The notes beneath the pieces were generated by a model that made no database searches, was not told the origin of the DNA, and saw nothing but the letters and a program-made list of their open reading frames with translations. Below are positions 1-12,300 of a DNA stretch of 64,000 nt, one piece after another. Numbering within the stretch: the first letter of the stretch is position 1; each line of letters starts with the position of its first letter. The DNA comes from Nematostella vectensis (taxonomy: Eukaryota; Cnidaria; Anthozoa; Actiniaria; Edwardsiidae): contig NC_064035.1 of the NCBI RefSeq assembly GCF_932526225.1, forward strand, positions 19,333,969 to 19,397,968. Direction: 5' to 3'. The translations under genes and the position numbers were made by a program.

Positions 1-117
1 CCTTTGCTAGAAATGTAATTGAACTCCAACATGGCAATGCAGACCACCTAGTTTATTTACATACGTAGACTTGTAGTCATACCATATTGCAGTGTTAAGA
101 AACCAACAATCAATTAC

Positions 118-1068
118 CTGGTCATCATCATTAAGCAACTTTGCCAACTCTGGGATAGCACGTGTAGCAAGGTCAGCGTCATCCTACAGAAGTTGTAATA
201 TTGAGATTTCAATGTTTAGTTCTGGATAAGAAATAATAACAACCAAATTGAGGGCCTGTTAGCAGGGATGTAGGCCATCCTACCCACCTAGCTTTAAGAA
301 TGAAAATTGATTTCTAAGGTAATTGATAACTATTTCCTATTATTGCTGTTTAACAAGACATCAACAGCCTGGTGCTAGCCCTCTACAAGTGGGTGGCCAA
401 CAGATTTTGTTCCTAAGTATTAAAATAACTCTGGGGAGGAGGTGATATTATTCTTTGACAGAACTCCAGCATGGTTGGCCTTTAATATGCCACTAATTTT
501 CTAACCAAACTGTACCTCTATCACTACAAGCATCAAGTAAGAATTTGGAAAAAAAATTACCTGATAGTTGATCAAGTTAACAACAGCTTGTTTCAGCATC
601 AAGGATGGCTCAGCAAGCCTTTGAACAGCAGTAGATGAAGTGCTGTCGAACTGAGTTGAAGGGATCTGGGCCCCTTCTTCAAGTGTCTCAGGGAACATGG
701 CTTGTCGAATTCGCTGGCTGTAGCCGAAACAAAATTACATATTATAAGAAAGCCTTTCAAGTCAACAGGAATAAAACCATACCACAACATGATCAAATGT
801 TGTTGTATGCTTATTTTGCTTACCTTCTAGTTGAGACAAATTGCTCATTCATTGCCTGCATTTCATGATCGTTAAAGCTCTGTTCCCATTCAAAGGACAT
901 GTGAGTCGTTTTCATGTAGTCGTCATCCTCGTCACCCTTGACAGAGTGAGCAGTGGTGGTAGCCCCAGACATGATGCCAGAGTCATGATACGTTTGGTGC
1001 CACATGGCTGTCTGCGCATCTTTATTCATGTCCCGCCCCTGCTGCATCCCTATACCGTGTGTCTCCAT
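118..1068 (-). CDS. CTNNB1: Beta-catenin, N-terminal three coding exons (partial)
   Basis: Armadillo-family protein that links cadherin to alpha-catenin at the membrane and acts as the TCF/LEF co-activator of canonical Wnt signalling. Coding exons on the minus strand are 1068-824, 717-561 and 183-118; the gene continues beyond the left edge. All junctions are GT-AG and in phase, giving 156 residues. The start ATG lies six bases inside a spliced exon, so a non-coding 5' exon must lie upstream. Residues 29-42 carry the phosphodegron DSGxxSGATTTAxS: Ser30, Ser34, Thr38 and Ser42 correspond to human Ser33, Ser37, Thr41 and Ser45, read by GSK3/CK1 and beta-TrCP. Exon 2 encodes the alpha-catenin-binding helix (MFPETLEEG, then [20 protein letters not shown]) and exon 3 starts armadillo repeat 1 ([17 protein letters not shown]). 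The degron leaves little doubt about identity. Confidence 0.97.
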
Positions 1069-1073
1069 GGTAA

Positions 1074-4000
1074 CTGGCAAAGAAATAGCCAAATTCAATA
1101 TCAGGTTTATTTCTCTGTTTCGTTTTATACTTAGCTTCATAAACAGTTTTGCTTCTCTCCAACTATCATATAGGAAACTAGAGTGCTTGGGTAAATTTTA
1201 ATTAAATTTTTCCTTGGGCAAACTATGTATGGTATCGGATACCAATAAGGACAATCTTTCAGTTCTACAATAAATCTTAAAAATAAATGAACATACAACT
1301 GGACTGAGGTCTTCCACTATGTGAACACTGGCAATGACATGACCCCTAACAGCTTAACGGATAGAGTAAAGCATACTTCAAATGTTCTGGCGAACACATA
1401 TGCTATTCTAAGATCTTTGAGTATTTGGCTGTGCGTTTATATGAATTCAGCAGAACAAAAAAGTTATGTAACACCGAATATGAAAAAGACTACAACTGAC
1501 CAGGAGTTTAAAAATGTCTAAATCGACGCTTAGATGTGGTAGAAAATGAGAAATGCTGCGAATTCCACAATTTTTTAAAGCACCTTTGACTAAATTCAAA
1601 ATGTAGCCAACAGGCAAAGATACAGGTTTGTAAATGTGATTATCATAACTTTCCTTTTCTCAGGGCTAATAAAGTACAACACTTTTTTGGTCATCTAAAG
1701 CTGTGAAAAAAATATTTCGACTACTAAACCAGGAAAATCGACAAAACAAAATAACATACCTTTTTTTCTTCGACTTTAAATCCAACTTCAATATGTGTAG
1801 ATTTGATCTAGAGCGGAGAGAAGAAACCATTTGAGTGTCAGTGACTTCGGAAAACTCTAATCGAACATTATCCCATTTACGGCCACAATTAACAATTATT
1901 TTATCAAAGAATTCCAGTTGTCCTTACCTTAGGGTACCATCTACGACCCCTTTCGCTCCTGCAGAGTAATATAATAACAGTTGAAATGTTAGCGAGAAAC
2001 TCAACATATGTATATCCTCGCATACGTGACATATCGAAGTCGACTTTTCCTGTTTTTGAATCTGTATTCGCGGAAGCAAGGTTAGAAAGGACTCCTTGTC
2101 CATGCAACCAAAAGAAAAAATTCCAAATTTATAAAAAGGATTGGCCATTGGAGAGACAGGATCATCTAAATTAACAATTCGAACTGTAACCAACAAACGT
2201 AAGACATTATGAGCGGAAATGTGTGTTGCACGTTTCTTTAAAAAAAGACAACAGTTTTAATGGAGCCTTTATACTGACTTTGCTCGAAGGGTTCATTTTA
2301 TTTTGATGTTAAAATGGATTATGTGTTTTAAAATATTTGACTGGAAATGTTGTTAAGCAAATCAGCGATTAATACAGCACTATAGTCATAGTATGAAGAA
2401 TGAAAAAGTATTATTGATGGTTGAGGATAACATACATAACTCACTTAGATGAAGCTAGGAAAGCTGCACTGAATACCTCAGAGTTCGTCTTACACAAATC
2501 AGTGATAACGTTTAAATATGACGATTAAAGTACTGGGCTTTTTTGGCTATAATTCAAAGTGTAGTTCCAGTGGTTTGATTTTCAGTGGATCACAGAATAA
2601 AACTCGGTTGGCCGCCATTTTGGATATGAGTCAAAGCGAAGAGATCAAGTATTGCCTTCGCATTGGCCGAGAATTCAAGCAAACAAGAAGTACATAAAAC
2701 ATCAAAATGGACGTACTACCATAGACGAAAAAAAGAATTGTAGAATGTTTAACTTGAAAAGCGATATTTGCGTATGAATAACATGTAACTCCGAACAACT
2801 TCTATAGAAAATCTGATTTGAAACTGAATCTCGGCACCGTGCTACAACTAAGTTAATGTTATATCCAAAAGCAATGCGGTGATACTAGTTTTTAAGGTTA
2901 CCTAATAAATGCTCGATTTTCCAAGGTAGCATTAAGATTTTGATAACAGTTAGACATGGACTGATACTAGTACTTTAGCTTTACCGAACAGGGACGCGAA
3001 TTCAATAAGCTCGAAGTTCGGAATGTTGACTGGATCCCAGCGGTGGGGCGTCTCGTATTTGCAAAACTTGAGCTACACGGAGCTCCATTTGAATATTCTA
3101 GCTAATCACATAGCTTATATAGCTAACAAGGCATCGCATTCCTGCGTAAATATGCGAGAAAGTAAGGCACGAAGGCCTCGCCTGACCGAAATAATAGGCG
3201 AGCTTGGGTCCCGACTCACAAAAACATTTGCTTATAAACGTCGATTTCCATTGTTCATACGACTTCGAAATAACTCAAAACCTCCACGGCCATTCTTTAA
3301 GCACTACAACACTAAAACAAACTAAACAATGCGCTTCAAGGATACGCATAGACACCAGACTTTTACGGTTAGATATCTAATAAATCATTTCATCGAGTTT
3401 TTTTCTCTAAAACTTCGAATTTCTCACGGGGTTCGAACTTTGGGTAATGGCGCCCCTGAAATCGAGCATAACGAAGTACGATCTACAAACGCCATTATTC
3501 TCTTCAATAATTGCACCCGAACTTACCTTAAACAATCCCTCTAACACAACTTATTTCTCGGTGTATTCCCCAATATTTCAATTCGAATCAGCCAAATCTG
3601 ACGAATTCCAAACACAGTTTGTTAAGGGTTTGGTTGGAGACTGGTTTTGGAGCGTGGGGTCTGCGAGCGCTTTTACGAGCTGTCAATCAAATGAAAATAT
3701 GCTCGCATCACGCACCACTGAGGCGAGGCGGCAGATAACAACAAATGCAGAAATCTCGAGACAAGGACTCGGATTCCTCACATTTTGATAACATTTACTA
3801 AAATAAAGCAGATGTTTAATCGAAGTAAAACCAAGGAATATACCTAGCCATTTTTGTACTATTAATAATTGAATTTCTGCCAGAGGGGGGACGGGGTGAC
3901 GTGTAATATGTTATCCGACCGAGAACGCGTAATGAGTGAAATATTTGACAGCTTTCAAAGTATTATTCCCTAGAGACCTTGAATGCCCCACCTTCCGCGA

Positions 4001-6256
4001 CAAGACCACTTGTCTCTGGAACAACACAGCACTGTCACACATCTTTTGGTTTGAGTGGGCGATTACTGAGCCCGCGATTCGAAGCACGTTCAAAATAGTA
4101 AGAAAACATGTCACATAGAGGTCAGATCGTGATCAAAATAGCAAAAGGGTTTTGATAGGGCGCGATATTTCGAGTGTGTTACGGCGATGAACCCCTTTAG
4201 ATACGTGACAAAAGCGTCAAGTCGTGATGGTCTCAAAACTAACCCAAAACAGGGTTTCTTGAAAATCAGTATTTTGTTTCTCACGCTGGGAAAAGGAGGG
4301 AATTCTATCACATCACAGTGGGGTATTTTCTCTCTCGAACAAGTGAATTTACAATATCTACGTCACAAGCATACTAAATTGTCAATGTCAAGGACACTAG
4401 TACAGGGCCAGAGGTGGACAAGAAAACAAAATGAATTAACTGAGTTTGTTGTTTTATGTGTCTTTATTTAAAAGGGTTTTAGTTTTTTTTTGTCAGTCTG
4501 CGAGAGACATTAAAAATACACAAAGAATACAACTTTTAAATGAATGAGAAAAAAGTACAAGAAATGTTTTAGTTACCGTAATTGCTCAAATACTGGGATT
4601 CAATTTTTCATATTCCAGGCGGGGCGCCTATTTGGGACGTTTATTATAGGAAGGGGGTATTCCTTTTCTTTTTACAAAATGGAAGGAGCAAAAAATCTTA
4701 TGATATGGTAAGGGCTTTATCTCTTGCTTTAAAGATGCATTTCTTTACAAAGTAAACTGAATTTTTCGAGGAAAACCTGCGTAATATATATGACCACCCG
4801 CAAATAAGCGTGCTGGTTTGTTATCAGAGTGCATTAAACAGATATATGTAACAGGTCTCGAAGTATTTTTATAATTGTTGAAAATGGGGGGGGGGGGGAG
4901 GGGGCGTGCCCCCAAAGCCTATGGCCCTGATTATACGAGAAGCCTCGATTTTTACTCCCGATGTTATAGATCTTCACACCAAAACGGCATTTTAGAACAT
5001 TGACTTTACGGAAAATCGCGCACGCGCACGACAATTTCAAGTTTGCAAAAAGTTTATTTGGGAGTAAAAAGGCAGCAAATCGTCTCTTCATACGAAGAAA
5101 AACGACGAATCACTCTAGGAATTTACCTGCATAACCAGCTTAACGTATCATCCACATTCAAGAGAAGTTCTTTAGTGAATATATCTTATCGTCTGTGGAG
5201 GATTTGAATTTCGTATTACTCTTATTTGCAGGCCCGTACCCATGTGGGGTGCAGGGGGTGCGAACGACAAAACTACAACAATATATAATATAAAGCAAAA
5301 GCTAGATTACTGTGGTATGTCGTTAATCCATAAGTCTGACTTGTATTTGTAGCCAAATCCGACAATAAACGTCCCGTGGAGATACTGCAAAGGCAAAAAA
5401 AAAAAATCCCTTTTTGTTCTTTCGGGGGTGGTTAGATTTTTTCAGAAAACTCTCTCCCTCCCCTAGAAAAAAATTAGGTCCACTTCTTTCGGACCTCGCT
5501 ACCCCCCAAGAAAAATCCTGGATACGAGCCTGATTTGTATTTCTCCTTTTTCTGAATAAGAGGTAAAATTTACATGAAAAGAAGTACTCCCTGCCGTCAA
5601 CCAATATAATTTTTAATATTTATAATATTTTATAATATTTAATGGTTTTTCAACGTTTTAATGGTTCAATGTTGCGTATATTATTTCTGAGGTGAGTCCT
5701 TAATTTAACGATAATGTCTTTAAATGTTTAGGCCCCGCGCAAACTGCACCGATATCGACGAACATCATAGCACCATCTAATTGATCCAACACGGTATGCA
5801 ATCAGTACAACGATTGCTGGTCCAATTCCAATAGTAATGTCTGTTTGATCAGTAAGAGAGTAAGATACTGGTGCTACTATGCGCACGGGCTTTAGGAATT
5901 GCGAACTCCTTTCTCCTCGTTTTGCATTTGCAACGGAAATGTCTATGTGCACTGGATGCGCAACTAATGATTAATCCCTCTTGAGAGTCGCGCAAGAACT
6001 ATGTCCAACCAGTAGGCTACCCGTGCAGGCTCGTGCCCAGAGAGGGGTCTGGACCCAACCCTGCTTATGTGACGTGATAAGTTCGACCAGTCTTCCTTCG
6101 CTGGTAGTTAAAGAAATCTGTTAATTTTATGTTTGTATTTAGATAGAAAAAGCACTCTTGGATGATCTAGTGACCTATCACCAGAGCTAAGATTGCCTAT
6201 TTGAACTTGATTGATCCGTGGTCAGTGAATTACTACTCTAGCAAAGACAACTACCG
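1074..6256. other. Upstream spacer between beta-catenin and the GPCR
   Basis: About 5.2 kb with no gene I can support. The non-coding first exon and promoter of beta-catenin are expected somewhere here but I could not place them. ORFs of 60-113 codons occur on both strands, but they lack homology that I recognise and splice-compatible flanks. Degenerate repeat fragments and A+T-rich runs (for example 5608-5645) occur. Confidence 0.6.
4880..5540. repeat. Degenerate interspersed-repeat fragments
   Basis: Three short G-rich or C-rich pieces with the layout of interspersed-repeat termini: a poly-G run with GTGCCCCCAAAGCC near 4885-4920, CCCGTACCCATGTGGGGTG near 5233, and CCCCCAAGAAAAATCCTGGA near 5502. 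Similar 'grey' termini recur in this window near 40505-40550, 43770-43810 and 53010-53060. I cannot assign a superfamily. Confidence 0.35.
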
Positions 6257-8062
6257 TTATGTTGTCGGTTTGACTTTCTTTTTGTCTTTGGTATTCCCAC
6301 AGCAACCTTCTCTTAATACTAAGCAACAACCCTGATAGATTTCCGTCAGAGTTTCTTGGTACTCAGCTTGCTTAAATGCAAAAATAAAAGGGTTGCATGC
6401 ACTGTGCAGGTAGACAGCCCAAAATGAGAGCTGCCCTAAAAAATCGAACGAATAGTCAGAAGCTTTCACGGTCAAAAGAAGGTACACAAAGAAAGGCGTT
6501 CGACACACAAGAAAAGTGGCGATGATCAGACCAATGGTAGTTGCAATTTTAGTCGTCACAGAAATACTGGCCCCCTGTGTAGGAGGCGAAGAGATGGCTG
6601 ACGTCCTTTCTATCGAAGACTTGTGAGTCCGTAATGTTCTGTAGATACTTATGTACGAAAATGCAATTAACCCTAGGGGGAAAACGAACCCTGCGAAGCT
6701 CAGTGTTATGTTATAGGATATTTGTGCCTTTTGACTCGAGTTATAAAATTCGCAGTTGAAAATGTTGGAGGTAAAGTCATAACGTCCCCAATGCATCATG
6801 GGTCCCATTGCAAGAAAACCGGAAATGATCCAGACAGAGATAACCATAACAAGGCACCGAAAGTTGGTGAGTTGTTTCTCTAATGGTAGAACTACAGAGA
6901 CGTACTGGAATATGCTGATGGAGCAGATCGTCAAAATGCTGGCCAATGAGAATAATGAGTTGATGAACCCGTTGAAGTAACAAAAGATGGCATCGATGTT
7001 CTAGAAAAAAAGATAAATTGTTGACTCAATATAATAACAAGTTTTGTAAACAACGTATGGAGTAAAAGACGACGGGAACATGGCGGAAGATGATGATGAT
7101 TTGACAATGAAATTTGTGGATGATTTAGCATTGAATCATGATGCTCGATATGATGGTGAATGATGGAATGACAAATGCTGGTGATGATGATGGTAGTAAT
7201 GTTGGACGGTTATGAAGTCCAAAAAAAGTGATAATGATGATGATAGTGGTATTGTTGGACGGTAATGACGACTATGATAGTGGTGACAGCAGTAGCGGTG
7301 ATGATACTTTATGATGGGTGACGATGAGGGTGGTATTGTTTGACGGTAATGAATAGGATGATAGTTGTGATGATGAAGATGATACTTTATGATGGGTGAC
7401 GATGATGCCTGTGATGATGATGATGGTGTTATTGTTTGACGAAGAGGATGTTATTGGTTGTTACTGATAAAGAGGATGATAGTGGTTGTGATGATGACAG
7501 TGGTTTTGTTAGACGGTAATGTAAAGGATAATAGTTTACGGCAGCAGTGATGATAATAATGCTTTAGACGATAGCGGTGTTAATGATGATGCTTAGGATG
7601 AACGGTTATGGTGCCCTGTGATGATGATGACGGTAGTGTTGGCAACGAAGATTGATAGTGGTGGCGGTGACGATGCTGATGCATTCGATCATGGCTGATG
7701 CCTGTGATGATGTCGGTGATGACGGTGGTGGTGATGCTGATGATAGTAATGTTGGCAATGATAACGATATCCTATGTAATTTACAACGTTCGTACCTGCG
7801 TACGGAACACAACTGTAGCAACAGCAAAAGGCATACACGATGTAGACATGCCGATATCCGATACCGCTAGACATACTAGAAACAGACTGAGCTGTGAGCG
7901 GAGTTTCTTATTCCACCAAACGGCCAGACAAACGGCAAGATTGCTGAGAACTCCGACAAGTGTAGTTATGGCCAGCATAACCCCAATGATCAGCAACACC
8001 CCAGACAGCATATGAAAGATAACTTTTTCATAAAGTAGAAACTTTCGGTTGTTTTCTTGCAT
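6257..8062 (-). CDS. Class A (rhodopsin-like) G-protein-coupled receptor, orphan
   Basis: Two exons, 8062-7796 and 7000-6257, joined in phase 0 to give 336 residues. Exon 1 holds TM1 (GVLSNLAVCLAV, with Asn1.50) and TM2 (LAVSDI, with Asp2.50). Exon 2 holds TM3 (Cys3.25 in FCYF), TM4 (Trp in VWIISGF), the second-loop Cys, TM5 with its Pro, TM6 and TM7, then a cysteine-rich tail (GCC, GCC) that could be palmitoylated. The first in-frame ATG, 8062, gives a short extracellular N-terminus. Several signature motifs are altered: DRY reads FQY, CWxP reads CRTP and NPxxY reads NPFIF. The ligand cannot be told from sequence; it could be an amine, melatonin-like or peptide receptor. An intact 7TM frame argues against a pseudogene. 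Confidence 0.9.
7080..7770. repeat. Imperfect GAT/GGT trinucleotide tract in the GPCR intron
   Basis: Most of the 795-bp GPCR intron is degenerate GATGATGAT and GGTGATGATG sequence with partial longer repeats such as GATACTTTATGATGGGTGAC (two copies, near 7301 and 7380). The small ORFs over it (Asp-rich one way, His-rich the other) are artefacts of the repeat. Confidence 0.85.
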
Positions 8063-9388
8063 ATGAGACCATAGATCGCACTAGAACTCACTCTGCCCTA
8101 AGCAACGGGGCGGGCTTGTCAGACCTCGTCCTTGACGCTTCTAGTGCAAAATAAGGAATATATAAAGAGCAGCAATCTAGCATACTCTTTAAATGGCCAA
8201 GCAGTTATATCGCCGACATTCAGGGTATGAATATCGGAAGTTCTTTCATTGCTAAATCATCTGACGTACAAATAACTTGTTATTCCAAATAAAGGAGCCA
8301 ATCTTCAACTGTTTGTTGAGTTCCCACGTTTTGATTTTGGCAAACGGCCACTCAATCTTTCGAGAATTAACTCCAGTAACCATGCACGGTTGTATCCTGT
8401 GAACCCTCTTATGTTCCTTATTTTAGAAGAACGCGGATTATTACAATTGCCAGAATAATTCGCGCGCCAAAGCTCTCGCGTTCACGTGAGGCAACGGGAT
8501 CTGTTTTCAATTTGTTTGTAAAAATAATTGTCAAATGTTTTGCTATGGAATATGACAATGGTTATTACTTTTAGAATTTCTCAGCTAGTCAGGTCACCCG
8601 TATGCCACCCGCATAGCCTGCGCATGACCCTTGATGCACGACCGCGGGCCTAATTAAGCATTGGCTCTGTTTTGAAAACCGCTCTTGAAGCGGAAATGGC
8701 GAGGTTGCCGTGATTGCAGAAAAGCCGAGATGGCATTTTTCGTCTCAATGGTTGTTTAACTTCAGAGGTTGTCAACTTTCACCGGGATACCAGAAATTAC
8801 GGAAATTTGTGTACCATTTGCAGTTTTCATATAATATTTAATTGAGGCTTCCAACAGCCACTATTCCCCAGGACCCGAAAAGTAGAATTTCTGGGTACGA
8901 AGCAAATGGTACACAAGTCACCCCGGAAATTCTGAAATATAGGAAACTTTTTCTTACCATTATGTCATTCTGGAAAAACAGGGTTCTGGGTTTTCGATTA
9001 AATCTAAACAACCAATATCATGATCCAGGGTAAATTGATTATTTTTTCATGGCAATAAAGTTTGAGGCAAAATAAAAATGCGGATCAATTGCTTTTGTCG
9101 ATTTGTAAATGTGTTATCAAGCTTATTTTGTTCGGAGCGACTATTTTTTCGGGCGGTAAGAGGGGAAAAAACTAGTGAAAAAGTGTTTTGCAAACACAAC
9201 ACCATTTATCCCCCCCCCCCTGATTGTACAGTAGATGCCACACTTGAAATAACAAAGTAACGAAAAGTTTTTAATAATTATTGCACCTATTCATCTAATT
9301 TACACAGTGTTATTTTAACGATATTGTCACACTTTTTTTTGGTAAAAAACCCTAAATTATCTGCTTTCAGCTAAGACGGAATTATTCT
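8063..9388. other. Spacer upstream of the GPCR and downstream of the tastin-like gene
   Basis: This should hold the GPCR promoter and the 3' UTR of the tastin-like gene, which is transcribed towards it. A repeat copy sits at about 8775-9010. No other gene is supported. On the minus strand an AATAAA (9393-9388) overlaps the tastin-like stop codon, too close to the stop to be assumed the working poly(A) signal. Confidence 0.55.
8775..9010. repeat. Interspersed repeat, copy A (second copy at 24955-25560)
   Basis: The stretch TTTCACCGGGATACCAGAAA followed by CCACTATTCC and TTTCTGGGTA, and then a second block with AGTCACCCCGGAAATTCTG, is shared in the same order with a copy near 25050-25560. The unit carries repeated and inverted CAGAAATT/AATTTCTG motifs, as in a fold-back non-autonomous element. 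Confidence 0.7.
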
Positions 9389-12300
9389 TTATTCTACAAT
9401 GTCATCATCTACTCCGTAGAGCCTCCGTGCCATGAGCTCGTCGTGTTCACGCATCGGAAGAAAGGCCTGCAAGAAAAACGTCAAATAACATTAAAACCAA
9501 CATAGTACTGAAAGCCTGGAGACAAGCAAGCTATCTTATAAGTCAAATCCCAACCTCATCTGATGCAAGCTTTTTATGACGGCAGACACGTGGTGAAGTA
9601 CTCACCCAGGGCTGGCATCCGTTTAAAGTGCTAACCAAAGGATTGTTCAATTCTCTCTTCGGTTTAAGGCTTTTTAGTCTCCCTCCAAGATTACTGTACA
9701 AGGTGACCTCGGCATCGAGCAGCGCATTTTCCATGAGCATCGTAGCCGTATTAGACGGGCTCTGCTTTGCCTGAATTCCTATGCGGGCTCCATCGTTCCT
9801 GTTCAGACGAGATGGTGGTTGTGCAGACTCGTCTGCTACAGGTTTAAATGCACTTGTTTGTAAATTAATGTTCAATCCTGGCGTGGGCGCCGGTATAGAA
9901 GGTTCGTCTTGATAAAGACAGTTCCCTTTCATAACAAGCCGCTCGCTACAACACCAAGTGTCTACCGTAACTTGCTTCGTCCCCTCCAGGGGACACTCTG
10001 GCCGCGCCTCTACTGCAGATGTGCTTACTCTAAGTCCTTCAGTAACCTGTGACATCTCTGTTTTCACGGCAGAGACACGCCCTAGTGGTTCGACACTAGC
10101 CTCGACAGGACCACGAAACAAACCTTTATTATGTGAGCCTACAGTTCCATTTTTATACAAGCGAAAGCCAGGTTTCTCATGATTGTTAACTTGTTCTAGG
10201 GCCGGAGTAGAGGTAAAGTCTGGAGGAGGTATGGCAGCGGTCCTGCTTATCGCCGTTTCTGGATAAGAAGGTGTTCTTCCAGGCGAAGGGAGCTGACGAG
10301 GGAAGCCTGCAATATTCATACCTACTGGGCGAATACGCTTTGTGGTTGGAGTAAAACAAGGAGTGTTGATTGACGTCGGCTGGAACGCGCGTAGGATCTC
10401 CTTACTTTCAGAAAGAGTATTGGCAGCACTAGCAGGAATGTGGTTACTGTAAACATCGTGTTCCCATTGGGTAGTTCTTATGTCCATTCTCCCTGACATA
10501 GCGCCGTTCACATCACGTTGGGTAGTTCTTATATTCATTCTCCCTGACATAGCGCCGTTCACATCACGTTGGGTAGTTCTTATGTCCATTCTCCCTGACA
10601 TAGCGCCGTTCACATCACGTTGGGTAGTGGGGAGACCATGGGGTATGATAGTCTGGGCTCCACTCAATCTCACCGGTGTATTATTTTGCACTTTCCTGCT
10701 AAATCCAACTACTGCCATGTCTTGGTGAGCCCGCCAAGTATCCTTGGGTTGGTCGGTATGAGATGAACACAGAGCCCTTGCGTTTTCTAGTTTAGCGCCT
10801 CTCTCGTCGTTAAGGGTGATAGACATGGTTTTTGGAAATAAAGGGGTACATAAAGATTTCTGTTGCACGCTGGAATTATCTGCAACCACCTTTTCATCCC
10901 GAGTCTGCTCCAGGTTCCATGTGACGCTATTCCTTGGATACTCCAAACCAAGAGGCTCATCGCCACGATTCTGATTGGACATAGAAGTTGTGATGCCTGA
11001 TGTAGAGTTGATCAGATAAGCTGACTCATGCGTTTGCGGGTTGTGGTTTTTATACTGTTCTTGGAACCTCGGAGTAACTAAGTTCAAAGTGTTACCGCAA
11101 CTATAAGGCAGCGTCTTTTGCGAATGAATCGATACTGTATCTTGGCGTCCAAGTCTCAACGTTTGCTCGTTGCTGCAATCACCCTTGGAAGGATTACCTA
11201 GAGTTGAATCGGGACTGGACAACTGATTCCACCGACGCTTTTCTAAGTATTTTCTTGAGTAGACCTAAATGCAGAAATAGTATGTAAATAGTAGCAAGAA
11301 CATCAACACGCCTAGCAGTAGAATATCTCACCTGTGACGAATCTGTGTCCCGTACCGGTTTTTCCTCCTCATCAAAAAGTTTCTGTACAATGTCGTCTTG
11401 TTGCCGACCACTGACAGGACAAGGCCAAGCGGTTTTGAGTTGTTTCATGCAAGAATGCAGTTCAGTAGTGCGGCTTTGTAAACAACTAATCGGTTTTTCC
11501 TATAAAAACGAGCAGGAAATATAAGTTTCAGAAGTCGTTTTGCTTAATTTTTATGCACGAGTGGACTATAGTGAAAGTGGGGCGTGCCAATGTGAAACGG
11601 TAAAGAGAAAGGGCGTGGGAGAATAATGATAGCATGCCTCTTCGTCATAACTGTTTTTTGGTGTGGAGTTTTCACCGTAATCAATAAAAAGTGCCCATGC
11701 ACAGGACCTACCAAGTGTTCTTCATGAGGTGTACATAGTACATCGCCCCAAGTAACCTGCTTTCTAGCGCTCTCAGCAGGTCGAGGCTCCTCTACCTTCC
11801 CACGTGAAGAGGTTGTGAAAGCATCTCGGATATTTAGATTTTGCATTTTGATTCCTTGCTGCGAGTACCCTGTATGGATGTCCTGCTGAATCTTGATGTC
11901 TAGCTTCCCCCGTGAAGGTGTAAATGCATCAATGGAATGCAATCTTCCTGTTCCCATCTCTTGCACAGGTTGCCTATTGCCTAACGCTGACATAGCATTT
12001 GTTTCCATTTTACCGCGAGACGGTGTGATAAACAGATTACCAGCTTGCAAGCCATCGAATGGCATTTCTTGTTTAGTGCCAATAACGATACGGCTGTTCG
12101 ACTCAAGTCTTCCTCGAGATGGTGTTGCGATTGATTCCTGCTTATTGTGGTTTCTAGCCGACAAATCAATGTTCGTATTATGTCTGTTTTGTGTGTCAGA
12201 AGCATAAAGCCTGCTGCACAATCCCTGATCTGGTCTACTGAAAACGGCTTCTGAAACGTTGGTTTCAAGCCTTTCCCGAGATGGTGCAACAAATATATCC

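Noticed and set aside
3447-3788. 113-codon plus-strand ORF upstream of beta-catenin
   Set aside because: No recognisable domain, overlapping ORFs in other frames and no splice context; it looks like a chance ORF.
7606-7874. Asp- or His-rich ORFs on both strands in the GPCR intron
   Set aside because: They derive from the degenerate GAT trinucleotide tract.
10480-10728. Plus-strand 82-codon repeat ORF
   Set aside because: It is the antisense shadow of the triplicated unit in tastin-like exon 12.
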